Source: Nocardia wallacei (GTDB lineage: Bacteria > Actinomycetota > Actinomycetes > Mycobacteriales > Mycobacteriaceae). From it: DNA of 50,678 nucleotides. Location of the stretch: positions 1 through 50,678 of the forward strand of contig NZ_JARWQD010000344.1 of NCBI RefSeq assembly GCF_029869545.1, read 5' to 3'. Made by a program: the position numbers and the translations under genes. Each line of letters opens with the position of its first letter. Position 1 is the first letter of the stretch. The notes under the pieces are model-generated. The model worked only from the letters and a program-made list of their open reading frames with translations, made no database searches and was not told the origin of the DNA. Below are positions 22,412 through 30,547 of this stretch, piece by piece.

Positions 22412-23195
22412 ACGGCGTGATTCGCGAAACCAGAAGGCGGCGCACCAGGTCGGCGTCGCCGTCGATGGTGACCGACGACGGGTCGGCGCGGCCCCAGAAC
22501 ATCAGCAGCAGCTCCTCCGCCGTGCCGTGGATGGCGGCGGCGGCCTCGGGCTGGGGACCGGTCGGTGCGGGGCCCACCGCCTCGTACTGCGGTGGCTCGG
22601 CCGAGCCGGTGGGCACCAGGATCCATCGGGCGTCCCGGTCGGTGCACGAGACCGCGACCGGCGCAGCGAGATCGACGGGCGGCACCTGCCAGGCGTGCCT
22701 GCGATAGACCCACACGTCGAAGATCTCCGACAGGCCGTCGACGGCGAGGTCGGCGTCGTAGCTGGTGATCGCGTCCTGCGCCTGCCGGGCGTCGACGACG
22801 TGCATGGTGAGCTCGTGGCACTGCCGCCGCGACCAGAACCCGGCGGTGCGATCGGACGGCTGCATCGTCCACACCGGCGTCGCCGGATCGGTCGACTCCA
22901 GCACCTTCAGCAGATCGTCGAAGCAGCGGCGGTACCAGGCGGCAAGATCCTCGTCCGGTGCGGGCGGCGTGGCGACGTACCGCCGTCCGTGCTCCGGGTC
23001 GGTGACGACGGCGCGCGCCCACTGGTGCACCTCGCCGAGGTGCACCACGAGATCGCGGAGCGTCCAGCCCGGGCAGGCGGGAACGACCGCGTCCAATGGC
23101 CCCGTCTGCGTCGCCGCGACCATCGAGTCGGCCGCCTGCTGCAGCCGCTCCTGATATTCGCCCGGCGAAAGTAGCCCGTTGGGAAAGTCGGTCAT
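22410..23195 (-). CDS. Maleylpyruvate isomerase N-terminal-domain protein (mycothiol-dependent type)
   Basis: A 261-residue member of the TIGR03083-like branch of the DinB/mycothiol superfamily. The N-terminal helices contain VPACPGWTLRDLVVHLGEVHQWAR with the metal-site histidine, and the segment FWSRRQCHELTMHVVDARQA has the second (HELTMH). A C-terminal domain of about 90 residues follows. It is a second, divergent paralogue of the gene at 17995-18819. The substrate is unknown. ATG at 23195 is used because homology starts there; in-frame ATGs at 23204 and 23207 are alternatives, and no ribosome site decides. It converges on pntB. Confidence 0.84.
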   Translation of the reverse strand: MTDFPNGLLSPGEYQERLQQAADSMVAATQTGPLDAVVPACPGWTLRDLVVHLGEVHQWARAVVTDPEHGRRYVATPPAPDEDLAAWYRRCFDDLLKVLESTDPATPVWTMQPSDRTAGFWSRRQCHELTMHVVDARQAQDAITSYDADLAVDGLSEIFDVWVYRRHAWQVPPVDLAAPVAVSCTDRDARWILVPTGSAEPPQYEAVGPAPTGPQPEAAAAIHGTAEELLLMFWGRADPSSVTIDGDADLVRRLLVSRITP

Positions 23196-23379
23196 GATCA
23201 CCATCATGCCGACCCGAACCCCGGTCGCGCGATCCGGTTCGTGCGCTCGGTTCGTGACACCGTGCCGCCGGTCGAGTCGGCGTTGTCCCGGTGAGTGCCC
23301 ACGCCGCGTATTACGCTGGGCGAATATGGAATTCCCCGCGTCGGGGGTTGGCTCGCCGCGGTGACCGAGAGGGGCCGGA

Positions 23380-23697
23380 ATGACATTGCGCGAGAAGTTC
23401 GCCTCGCCCACGGCCGTGGATGGTGCGCTGGTCTACGGCGTGCCACACGAGACGCCGGACGGATCGACGGTCATCACCGTCACCGGATCCGGCGGCCTGC
23501 TGCGACCCGGCCCGCAGCCGGTCGGGATATTCGTGATCCGCGAGGGGGAGGTGACGTGGAAGCCCGCCCTCGACGAGGGCCGGATAGCCCTGGTCGCGGT
23601 GACGACGGGCCTGCTGTCGGCTGCCTTTCTCACCCTCGCGATCCTGCGCCGCCCGCCGTGGCCCGAACTGTCGTTCCACAAAACCGAAACCGCCTGA
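23380..23697 (+). CDS. GerW/YtfJ-like protein with one membrane span
   Basis: A 105-residue protein. The N-terminal half reads like the GerW (YtfJ) domain: VYGVPHETPDGSTVITVTG, PVGIFVIREGEVTWKPALDEGRIA, which are its beta strands. A hydrophobic helix at about residues 67-88 (IALVAVTTGLLSAAFLTLAIL) follows, and then a short proline-rich tail. In Bacillus the family affects spore germination, but actinobacterial members have no known task. GAGAGGGG lies upstream of the ATG. The resemblance is from memory of the family pattern, so the name is tentative. Confidence 0.72.
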   Translation: MTLREKFASPTAVDGALVYGVPHETPDGSTVITVTGSGGLLRPGPQPVGIFVIREGEVTWKPALDEGRIALVAVTTGLLSAAFLTLAILRRPPWPELSFHKTETA

Positions 23698-23795
23698 CGG
23701 CGGCTCAGCGGTACCCGCGCTCCCGGGCCTCCACCGCATCCTTGGCCTGCTTCAGCGACGCCGCGGGGCGCGGCGATTTCGCGCCCCGCGCCGGG

Positions 23796-24584
23796 TCATG
23801 CGGACTTCAGGGTTCCGCCGTCGATGACGTAGTCGGCGCCGAGGATATTGGCGGCCTTCGGCGAGGCCAGGAAGGCGACCAGCGCCGCGATCTCCTCCGG
23901 CTCGGAGATCCGGCCGGAGGCCGCGCCGAACTGCTCGGCGGCGTTCGCCAACAGTGCCTCGTGCGAAATGCCCTGGGCCTCGGCGAGTTTCGCCCCGAAT
24001 CCCTGCGGATCGCGCCACAGTGGCGTGCCGACCACGCCCGGCGACACGGTGTTGACGCGCACACCCCGCGGCCCGAACTCCTCGCTGAGCCGCTTGCCGA
24101 GCGAGGTGAGCGCGGCCTTGGCCTCGCTGTAGCCCACCGGCCCGACCGCCGGGATCCGCGAGTTGATGGAGGAGACGTTCACGACCGCCCCGCGACGCTC
24201 CAGCAGGCTCGGCAGTGCCGCTCGCGTGACCCGGACGGCGCTGAACAGGTTGAGATCGAACAGATTTCGCCACTGGTCGTCGGTGATGTCCAGGAATCCG
24301 CCGAGCCCCAGGCGATCCGCGTCCCCGCCGCCGACATTGTTCACGAGGATGTCGATGCCGCCCAGCTCGGCCAGCGCGGCCTCCACCGCGGCGGTGGCGC
24401 CCGCGGCCGTGCCCAGGTCGGCGGAAACGGCTGCGACGCTGGCCTTTTCGAGCTCCGGAGTGGGCGTGCGGGCGGCACCCACCACGCGCACGCCTTCGGC
24501 GGTCAGCTCCTGCGCGACGGCCAGTCCGATGCCCCGGCTGGCGCCGGTGACGAGGGCGGTCTTGCCGGTCAGTGCGAGATCCAT
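23796..24584 (-). CDS. SDR-family oxidoreductase
   Basis: A 262-residue classical short-chain dehydrogenase/reductase with the cofactor loop TGASRGIG (about 13-20), the NNVGG motif, the catalytic Ser in VNVSSINSRIP, the Y-x-x-x-K pair in GYSEAKAAL and the C-terminal ADYVIDGGT typical of FabG-like members. R in AARTP after the second strand suggests NADP(H). The substrate is unknown. It lies 68 bases after the TetR gene on the same strand, and its promoter region holds a site (24598-24613) that matches one upstream of that regulator, so it is probably the main target of that protein. Confidence 0.9.
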   Translation of the reverse strand: MDLALTGKTALVTGASRGIGLAVAQELTAEGVRVVGAARTPTPELEKASVAAVSADLGTAAGATAAVEAALAELGGIDILVNNVGGGDADRLGLGGFLDITDDQWRNLFDLNLFSAVRVTRAALPSLLERRGAVVNVSSINSRIPAVGPVGYSEAKAALTSLGKRLSEEFGPRGVRVNTVSPGVVGTPLWRDPQGFGAKLAEAQGISHEALLANAAEQFGAASGRISEPEEIAALVAFLASPKAANILGADYVIDGGTLKSA

Positions 24585-24597
24585 GAGACTTCCTTTC

Positions 24598-24613
24598 TTG
24601 AACTACAGGTCAA
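24598..24613 (-). promoter_or_regulatory. Operator before the SDR gene
   Basis: On the minus strand TTGACCTGTAGTTCAA, an imperfect palindrome related to the consensus TTGACCTNNAGGTCAA. Over 23 bases it matches the site upstream of the TetR gene (25249-25264) at about 19 positions. It lies 13 bases before the SDR start codon. Confidence 0.68.
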
Positions 24614-24652
24614 AAACTAGGGCAGCAAAAGGCGCCGCGGGAGGTAGTGCGG

Positions 24653-25228
24653 TCAGAGGGTGGACAACGCCGTGTCGATGATCTTGTGCAGGGCGCGGGC
24701 GTCGTAGGTCTTGGCCATGACGCGCAGGCCCGCAATGGTATTCATCAGAAACTCCGCCGCCGCCTGCGGATCGGTGCCCCGATCCACATCGCCGTCGCGG
24801 CGGCCCTGGTCGATTCGGGCCGCCATCGCGGCGACGGTGTGATCCTGCATGGCCCGCAGGGCGCGGGTGATCTCCGGATCCTGCGCCGCGAACTCCGTCG
24901 CGGTGTTGACCGCCAGGCAGCCGCGCCGGACCGGCTCGGTCGTATCGGTGTCCACGAGGTGGTGAAGGAAGGCGCGCACGCAGTCGCGGGCGGTCCCGGG
25001 CCGGGACATGAAATCGGCGACCAGTTCCGTCCCCATCCGGTCGTAGCGGTTCAGGACCCGATCGAACAGCTCTCGCTTGCTGCCGAAGGTGTTGTACAGG
25101 CTGCCTTTTCCGATGCCGGTGCACTCGGCCAGCTGCGCCGGCGAGGTGTTGGCGTAGCCGTGGGTCCAGAAGGCGTCCATGGCCAGCTCGATCACCCTCT
25201 CCGGTTCGAAGTTGCGCGGCCTGGCCAT
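24653..25228 (-). CDS. TetR-family regulator of the adjacent SDR
   Basis: A 191-residue regulator. Residues 8-55 form the helix-turn-helix: RVIELAMDAFWTHGYANTSPAQLAECTGIGKGSLYNTFGSKRELF, the AcrR/NemR-like pattern with GKGSLYNTFGSK. The ligand domain contains RRGCLAVNTATEFAAQDPEI, where the Cys in GCLAVN is common in the group of TetR proteins that respond to electrophiles (YxaF/LmrA, NemR type). Together with a downstream oxidoreductase this hints at sensing of reactive compounds; that is inference. ATG at 25228. Palindromic sites lie before its own gene and before the SDR gene. Confidence 0.88.
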   Translation of the reverse strand: MARPRNFEPERVIELAMDAFWTHGYANTSPAQLAECTGIGKGSLYNTFGSKRELFDRVLNRYDRMGTELVADFMSRPGTARDCVRAFLHHLVDTDTTEPVRRGCLAVNTATEFAAQDPEITRALRAMQDHTVAAMAARIDQGRRDGDVDRGTDPQAAAEFLMNTIAGLRVMAKTYDARALHKIIDTALSTL

Positions 25229-25248
25229 GCCGCAGACGCTACGTGTTT

Positions 25249-25264
25249 TTGTCCTCAAGGTCAA
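25249..25264 (-). promoter_or_regulatory. Operator before the TetR gene
   Basis: TTGTCCTCAAGGTCAA, in the 51-base gap between the TetR start and the end of the MFS gene, matches the site at 24598-24613 read on the opposite strand. Both share GTTTTTG-CCT--AG-TCAAGAA, fitting autoregulation plus SDR control. Confidence 0.66.
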
Positions 25265-25279
25265 GAATTGGGATTTCCG

Positions 25280-26482
25280 CTACTCCGTGGCCGTGATCCG
25301 AGCGAACCAGGCGCACAGCACGACCAGCACCAGCGGGAAGATCAGCGCCGTGGTCAGCGACGTGGGCTTGGACAGCCAGCCGATGACCGACGGACCGGCC
25401 AGGAAGCCGAGATAGCCGAGGCCGAACACCCGCGACATGTCGGTGGCGGCCGTGGCGGTACCGAGATTGCCCGCGGCGCTGAAGATCTGGGGCACGCCGC
25501 CCGCGAGACCGATGCCGAGCAGCGCCCAGCCGAACAGGGTCAGCGGGATCCACATCGAGGTGATGATGAGCACCAGACCGAGCGCGGCGAGCAGCGAACC
25601 CCAGCGGACCACCGCGACCGGGCCGAAGCGGCCGCTGACCCGGTCGGCGCCGAAACGCCCCACGGTCATCGTGGTGGAGAAGGCGCCGAAGGCCAGTGCC
25701 GCGGTGGCCTCGTTCGCGCCGAGATGCTCGCGCAGTTGCAGCGCGCTCCAGTCGTTGGCGACGCCCTCGGTCATCAGCAGGGCGAACGCGATCGCGGCCA
25801 GGGCGAAGACCTTGCGCGAGGATGAGCGCGGTCGCTCGGCTTTCTCCGTGGGCGACCCGTCGGCGGCCGTCTCGGCGTCGGCCGCAACGGCCGCGGCGGT
25901 CGAATCTTCGACCCGAGGCAGCAGGCGGGGCACACTGGCGGCCGCGACGGCGAGGCCGCATGCCGCGGCGACCGAGAGCGTCGTCAGGAGACTCCACCCG
26001 ATGTGCATGGCCGCCGCACCGGCCAGCGATCCGGCCAGGCCGCCGCAGGAGAACAGCGCGTGGAACGCCGACATGATCGGCCGTGGATACTCCCGCTCGA
26101 CCAGCACCGCCTGGGCGTTCATCGACACGTCCATGGCGCCGTTGCCGAATCCGAAGACGATCAGCGCGACGACGAGTTGCAGCGGGCCGGTCGCCAATCC
26201 GGGTCCGAGTATCGACAGCGACAGCCAACAGGCCGCCGCCGCGACCAGTGTGCGGCTGCCGAACCTGTCGGCCAGCGGCCCGGCCGCCTGCATCCCGGCG
26301 ATGGCACTGACCGCCATGAGCAGGATGAATATGCCCAGCGTGGCATGGGACACCCCGGTGCGACCCGTGATCGCCGGGATGTGCACCACCCACATGGAGG
26401 CCACGAAACCGTTGAGCCCGAACACCGCGAACACCGCGGCGCGTGCCCTCCGGACCGGGGGAGCGAGCGTCGAAGCAGCCAT
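25280..26482 (-). CDS. MFS transporter
   Basis: A 400-residue major facilitator with twelve predicted membrane helices, split by a charged central loop (TEKAERPRSSSRK, about residue 215). Loop 2-3 has GPLADRFGSR, a variant of the MFS motif G-x-x-x-D-R-x-G-R/K, and helix 5 region has FGFGNGAMDVSMNAQAVLVE, which is characteristic of a family of actinobacterial and proteobacterial MFS proteins similar to YbjJ. The substrate is unknown; export is likely. The ATG at 26482 follows a TACCGT box by 7 bases, and a 21-bp perfect palindrome covers that box. An AraC-type gene is divergent. Confidence 0.88.
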   Translation of the reverse strand: MAASTLAPPVRRARAAVFAVFGLNGFVASMWVVHIPAITGRTGVSHATLGIFILLMAVSAIAGMQAAGPLADRFGSRTLVAAAACWLSLSILGPGLATGPLQLVVALIVFGFGNGAMDVSMNAQAVLVEREYPRPIMSAFHALFSCGGLAGSLAGAAAMHIGWSLLTTLSVAAACGLAVAAASVPRLLPRVEDSTAAAVAADAETAADGSPTEKAERPRSSSRKVFALAAIAFALLMTEGVANDWSALQLREHLGANEATAALAFGAFSTTMTVGRFGADRVSGRFGPVAVVRWGSLLAALGLVLIITSMWIPLTLFGWALLGIGLAGGVPQIFSAAGNLGTATAATDMSRVFGLGYLGFLAGPSVIGWLSKPTSLTTALIFPLVLVVLCAWFARITATE

Positions 26483-26493
26483 TGATCCGACGG

Positions 26494-26514
26494 TACCGGT
26501 GCCGGGCACCGGTA
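26494..26514. promoter_or_regulatory. 21-bp perfect palindrome at the MFS promoter
   Basis: TACCGGTGCC-G-GGCACCGGTA overlaps the predicted -10 (TACCGT, minus strand, 26490-26495) of the MFS gene. A second, shorter palindrome CCGGTTTCAACCGG lies at 26564-26577, nearer to the AraC gene. Confidence 0.65.
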
Positions 26515-26667
26515 GCTCCCCGACCGCGGCGCCGTTGCCGTGGTGCCAGGTACCGAATCTTGTCCGGTTTCAACCGGTTTCGACTCGATTCTATTCCGGG
26601 GCACCGACAAGTTCCGGCGCCCGGAAACGGGCTTGAGAAGGCGGTGGCCATCTGCGAGAGTTTGGGG

Positions 26668-27642
26668 GTGGACCCGCTGGAAAGCCTGCTCGAGGGGCCG
26701 CGGGCGCGCGGTGCGTTCGTCATGCGCTCGCTGCTCGATCCGCCCTGGTCACTGCGGATTCGCGACGAATCGCCGCTGACCGTGGTGGCGGTGGTGCGCG
26801 GCAGCGGCTGGATCGTCCCCGACGGCGGTGTCGCGGCCCGGCACGTGCGGGAGGGCGATGTGGCGATCATTCGCGGCCCGGAGCACTACACCTTCGCCGA
26901 CGATCCGGCGACCGAGCCGCAGGTGTACATCGATCCCGGGCAGATCACCACGACGCCGGAGGGCGAGGTGCTGTGCGAGACATGGAGTCTCGGCGTGCGT
27001 GGCTGGGGCACCGATCCCGACGCCGCCACCATGCTCGTCACCGGCACCTACGAACAGGAGAGCGCGGCGAGCCGGCGGCTGCTGCGGGCGCTGCCGCCGC
27101 GGATCGTGCTGCCCGGCAGCGAACTCGACAGCCCGATCCTCGATCTGCTGGTCGCGGAGAGCGCGAAGGACCGGCCCGCGCAGGGTGCCATGCTCGACCG
27201 CCTGCTCGACCTGCTGCTGATCGCCACGCTGCGCGCCTGGTTCTCCCGCAACGACGCCCCGGCCTGGTACCACGCCTACGCGGATCCGCTGGTGGGCAGG
27301 GCCCTGCGCCTGCTGCAGCACAATCCGGCGCACCAGTGGACGGTGGCGTCGCTGGCCACCGAGGTCGGCGTGTCACGGGCGGCGCTGGCCCGCCGGTTCA
27401 CCGATCTGGTCGGCGAGCCCCCGATGGCGTTCCTCACCGATTGGCGCCTGGCCCTGGCCGCCGATCTGCTACACGACTCAGACGCGACGGTCGAGGCCAT
27501 CGCCCGCCGCGTCGGATACGGCAGCGCCTTCGCGTTGAGCACCGCGTTCAAACGGCACTTCGGTGTCAGCCCCCGCGAACACCGCATGTCCTCGACGGCG
27601 GCGGACCGGGGTCTGGCTGTGGCATCGCAGGCCGGTTCCTGA
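26668..27642 (+). CDS. AraC-family regulator with N-terminal cupin
   Basis: A 324-residue regulator: cupin_6-type sensor in the first 190 residues (LTVVAVVRGSGWIVPDGG, VREGDVAIIRGPEHYTF), then the AraC DNA-binding domain with two helix-turn-helix units, HQWTVASLATEVGVSRAALARRFTDLVGEPPMAFLTDWR and DATVEAIARRVGYGSAFALSTAFKRHFGVSPREHR. The GTG at 26668 is chosen because it opens the usual DPLESLLEGPRARGAF beginning of this family; an in-frame GTG at 26644 is possible. Divergent from the MFS gene across a 185-base region with two palindromes, so control of the exporter is likely. Confidence 0.87.
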   Translation: MDPLESLLEGPRARGAFVMRSLLDPPWSLRIRDESPLTVVAVVRGSGWIVPDGGVAARHVREGDVAIIRGPEHYTFADDPATEPQVYIDPGQITTTPEGEVLCETWSLGVRGWGTDPDAATMLVTGTYEQESAASRRLLRALPPRIVLPGSELDSPILDLLVAESAKDRPAQGAMLDRLLDLLLIATLRAWFSRNDAPAWYHAYADPLVGRALRLLQHNPAHQWTVASLATEVGVSRAALARRFTDLVGEPPMAFLTDWRLALAADLLHDSDATVEAIARRVGYGSAFALSTAFKRHFGVSPREHRMSSTAADRGLAVASQAGS

Positions 27643-27692
27643 CCGGACCCGCAGGTGGTCGCCTCGTTGTGCCGCGGTCCGCGGCGCGTGAC

Positions 27693-27698
27693 TATTGT
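27693..27698 (+). promoter_or_regulatory. -10 box of a probably leaderless transcript
   Basis: TATTGT followed after 7 nt by the GTG at 27706; no ribosome site is seen. Confidence 0.45.
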
Positions 27699-27705
27699 CG
27701 GCCGG

Positions 27706-28134
27706 GTGACGACGCAGCAGGACTACCCGGTGCTCTGGCCGATGCCGACCCGGTGGGCGGACAACGACCACTACGGACACGTCAACAACGTGACCTACTA
27801 CTCGTACTTCGACACCGCGGTCAACGGCTGGCTGATGGAGGCGACCGGGACCGACATCCGGGAATTGCCCGCCATCGGGGTGGTCGCGCAGACCTCCTGC
27901 CAGTTCCTCGGCTCGCTCAGCTTCCCGGACCGGCTGCGCGTCGGCCTGCGCATCGCCCGGCTCGGCCGCACCAGCATCACCTACGACCTCGCCATCTTCC
28001 GCGAGGACGGCGATGCCCTCGAGCTGGCGGCCACGGGCACGTTCGTGCACGTCTACGTCGACGACGAGACCCGCAAACCGGTCGAGATCCCGGACGTGAT
28101 CCGCAGCGCCGCAGCGGCTCTGGTGACCGACTGA
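27706..28134 (+). CDS. Acyl-CoA thioesterase (hotdog fold, YbgC/4HBT type)
   Basis: A 142-residue hotdog thioesterase. The active-site segment TRWADNDHYGHVNNVTYYSYFDTA has the conserved Asp (D of WADNDHYGH) of the 4-hydroxybenzoyl-CoA thioesterase group, followed by the beta strands GVVAQTSCQFLGSLSFPDRLRVG and ELAATGTFVHVYVD. It would hydrolyse short or medium acyl-CoA, or aromatic acyl-CoA. The gene converges on bkdC with four bases between the stops, so it may serve the same CoA metabolism, though the two are not cotranscribed. The upstream in-frame extension is not conserved. Confidence 0.88.
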   Translation: MTTQQDYPVLWPMPTRWADNDHYGHVNNVTYYSYFDTAVNGWLMEATGTDIRELPAIGVVAQTSCQFLGSLSFPDRLRVGLRIARLGRTSITYDLAIFREDGDALELAATGTFVHVYVDDETRKPVEIPDVIRSAAAALVTD

Positions 28135-28138
28135 GGGG

Positions 28139-29539
28139 TCAGATCCGGCCCAGCAGGGTCAGCGGGTCCTCCAGCAGCGACGCGACCGTGGCCAGGAAAC
28201 GGGCGCCCAGTTCGCCGTCGATCATGCGGTGATCGAAGCTCAGCCCCAGGGTCGTGACCCAGCGGACGGCCAGCTCGTCGCGATATACCCACGGCTGCTT
28301 GCGAATCGAGCCCAGGCACAGGATCGCGCCCTCGCCCGGATTGACCAGCGGCACGCCGGTGTCGACGCCGAAGACGCCGACATTGGTGATGGTGAACGTC
28401 CCGCCGCGCAGGTCCGTCGGCGCCGCGCGGCCGGAGCGGGCGACATCGGCGAGCCAGCCGATCTCCCGGCACAGTTCGCGCAGGCTCAGCGTCTGCGCCT
28501 CCTTGACGGTGGGGACCAGCAGCCCGCGGTCGGTGGCCACGGCGATGCCCAGATTGACGTAGTGCCGGGTGACGATCTCCTTGCGCTCCTCGTCCCAGGC
28601 CGAATTGATGTCCGGGAACTCCGCCATCGCGGCCAGCGTCGCCTTGGCGACCAGCGCCAGCGGCGTCAGCGTGAGCCCGGCGAAGGACTCGGTGCTGCGC
28701 AGATGGTCGAGCAGCTCCATCGAGGCCGTGAAGTCCATGGTGACGAACGCGCTGGCCTGCGGGATGGTGCGGGCGCTGGTCACCATGGCGGCGGCGGTGC
28801 GTTTGCGCACCCCGGAGACCGGCGTGCGGGTCTCGCGCGCGGACGGGACGGCGCGGATGATGCCGCCGTCGGGGCGCATCGTCGGCACCGGCGGCGCGCT
28901 CGGGCGTGGCGCGTCGTCGTCCTCGTCCGGGGTCGCGCGGTTCGGCGGCTGCGATACCGGGACCGCGTGCCGGACGTCGTCGACGGTGACGGCGCCGCCC
29001 GGGCCCGACCCGGCGACGAAGGCGATATTGATCCCGAGTTCGCGGGCCAGCTTGCGGGCGGCCGGGGTCGCGGGCGGGCGGCTGGGCAGCTCCGGGTAGG
29101 TCGCCGTGGATTCCGCCGGGTCGGCCGCGGAATCCGGCTGCGCCGCAACGAGCTTCGCGGCCGGGCGGGTGCGGCGCGAGGTCGCCTCGCCCTCCGGGCC
29201 GTAACCAACCAGGACCGACTGCCGTGCATCGGTCGGCGCGTCCGGCCGCTGCGGCGGGGCGACCGCGAACTCGGTGGCGACGCGAATGAGGGGCGCGCCC
29301 ACCGGCACGGTGTCACCGGGCTGGGCCAGTAGCTCCAGCACCTTGCCGGAGAACGGGCAGGGCAGCTCCACCTGCGCCTTGGCGGTCTCCACCTCGGCGA
29401 TGGCCTGATTCAGCTCCACCTGATCGCCGACGGCCACCGCCCACGAGACCAGTTCGGCCTCGGTCAGTCCCTCGCCGAGATCGGGGAGCCGGAACTCCAG
29501 CACATGGTTCTGGTCATCGTCTGCAACCGGGTCTTCCAA
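28139..29539 (-). CDS. bkdC: Branched-chain 2-oxoacid dehydrogenase E2 (BkdC)
   Basis: The 466-residue acyltransferase core of the branched-chain 2-oxoacid dehydrogenase complex. A single N-terminal lipoyl domain carries the lipoylated K54 in EVETAKAQVELP. A Pro/Ala-rich linker leads to the peripheral subunit-binding domain (ATPAARKLARELGINIAFVAGSGPGG, about 165-195), and the catalytic domain ends with the active-site LSFDHRMIDGELGARF. It passes acyl groups from Val, Leu and Ile degradation to CoA. It is third in the operon, 27 bases after bkdB. The E3 subunit is elsewhere. Confidence 0.94.
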   Translation of the reverse strand: MEDPVADDDQNHVLEFRLPDLGEGLTEAELVSWAVAVGDQVELNQAIAEVETAKAQVELPCPFSGKVLELLAQPGDTVPVGAPLIRVATEFAVAPPQRPDAPTDARQSVLVGYGPEGEATSRRTRPAAKLVAAQPDSAADPAESTATYPELPSRPPATPAARKLARELGINIAFVAGSGPGGAVTVDDVRHAVPVSQPPNRATPDEDDDAPRPSAPPVPTMRPDGGIIRAVPSARETRTPVSGVRKRTAAAMVTSARTIPQASAFVTMDFTASMELLDHLRSTESFAGLTLTPLALVAKATLAAMAEFPDINSAWDEERKEIVTRHYVNLGIAVATDRGLLVPTVKEAQTLSLRELCREIGWLADVARSGRAAPTDLRGGTFTITNVGVFGVDTGVPLVNPGEGAILCLGSIRKQPWVYRDELAVRWVTTLGLSFDHRMIDGELGARFLATVASLLEDPLTLLGRI

Positions 29540-29566
29540 CGGGCACCTTCTGTCTGAACGGGCTGG

Positions 29567-30547
29567 TCAGGCGGCAAGCGTGCGGTCGACCGCGGCCAAG
29601 ATGCGGTCGGGGTCGGGCAGGTGGTGCCGTTCGAGCTTAGCCGGGGGGTAGGGGATGTCGAAGCCACCGACCCGCAGAACCGGTGCCTCCAGGTAGTAGA
29701 AGCACCGTTCGGTGATGCGGGCGGCGATCTCGGCGCCCAGTCCGGCGAAGATCGGTGCCTCGTGCGCGACGATCAGGCGGCCGGTGCGGCGCACCGACTC
29801 CTCGACCGTGTCGAAATCGATCGGCGACAGGCTGCGCAGATCGATCACCTCCAGCGAATGCCCCTCGCCCGCGGCGATTTCCGCCGCCGTCAGCGCCGTG
29901 CGCACCATGCCGCCGTAGGCGACCACCGTGGCATCGTCGCCGTCGCGGCGGATCCGGGCGCGATCCAGCGGGAACGGGTCGTCGTCGAGGGCCGTGAAAT
30001 CGACATCGGCCTTGTCCCAGTAGCGGCGCTTGGGCTCGAAGAAGATCACCGGATCGTCGAGCGAGATCGCCTGGCGGATCATCAGATACGCGTCGGCCGG
30101 ATCGCTCGGCGCCACCACCCGCAGCCCGGCGGTGTGCGCGAAGTACGCCTCCGGCGACTCGGAATGGTGTTCCACCGAGCCGATGCCGCCGCCGCACGGA
30201 ATGCGGATCGTCAAGGGCGCGAACACCTTTCCCTGGGTGCGGTAGTGGATCTTGGCGACCTGGGAGACGATCTGGTCGAAGGCCGGGTAGACGAAGCCGT
30301 CGAACTGGATCTCGCAGACCGGCCGGTAGCCGCGCAGTGCCATGCCGAACGCCGTTCCGATGATGCCGGATTCGGCGAGCGGGGTGTCGATGACGCGGTT
30401 GTTGCCGAAGTCCTTCTGCAGCGTGTCGGTCACCCGGAAGACCCCGCCGAGCCTTCCGATGTCCTCGCCCATCAGCACGACCTTCGGATCGTCCTCGAGG
30501 GCTCGGCGCAGTCCGGTGTTCAGGGCGCCCGCGAAGGTGGTGATCAT
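29567..30547 (-). CDS. bkdB: Branched-chain 2-oxoacid dehydrogenase E1 beta (BkdB)
   Basis: A 326-residue beta subunit of the thiamine-diphosphate-dependent decarboxylase. Typical segments are VVLMGEDIGRLGGVFRVT with the cofactor-aminopyrimidine Glu, DTPLAESGIIGTAFGMALRGYRPV, EIQFDGFVYPAFDQIVSQVAK, HSESPEAYFAHTAGLRVVAPS and the C-terminal EVIDLRSLSPIDFDTV. The His of EHHSESPE takes part in catalysis in the family. Its ATG overlaps the bkdA stop by four bases, so the two E1 chains are made in equal amounts. Acts with BkdA as a heterotetramer. Confidence 0.95.
   Translation of the reverse strand: MITTFAGALNTGLRRALEDDPKVVLMGEDIGRLGGVFRVTDTLQKDFGNNRVIDTPLAESGIIGTAFGMALRGYRPVCEIQFDGFVYPAFDQIVSQVAKIHYRTQGKVFAPLTIRIPCGGGIGSVEHHSESPEAYFAHTAGLRVVAPSDPADAYLMIRQAISLDDPVIFFEPKRRYWDKADVDFTALDDDPFPLDRARIRRDGDDATVVAYGGMVRTALTAAEIAAGEGHSLEVIDLRSLSPIDFDTVEESVRRTGRLIVAHEAPIFAGLGAEIAARITERCFYYLEAPVLRVGGFDIPYPPAKLERHHLPDPDRILAAVDRTLAA

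Noticed and set aside
23697..23795. Minus-strand fragment reading ASLKQAKDAVEARERGYR before a stop
   Set aside because: Looks protein-like, but the frame has no start codon and is closed by a stop within the 3' end of the SDR gene; too short to call a remnant gene.
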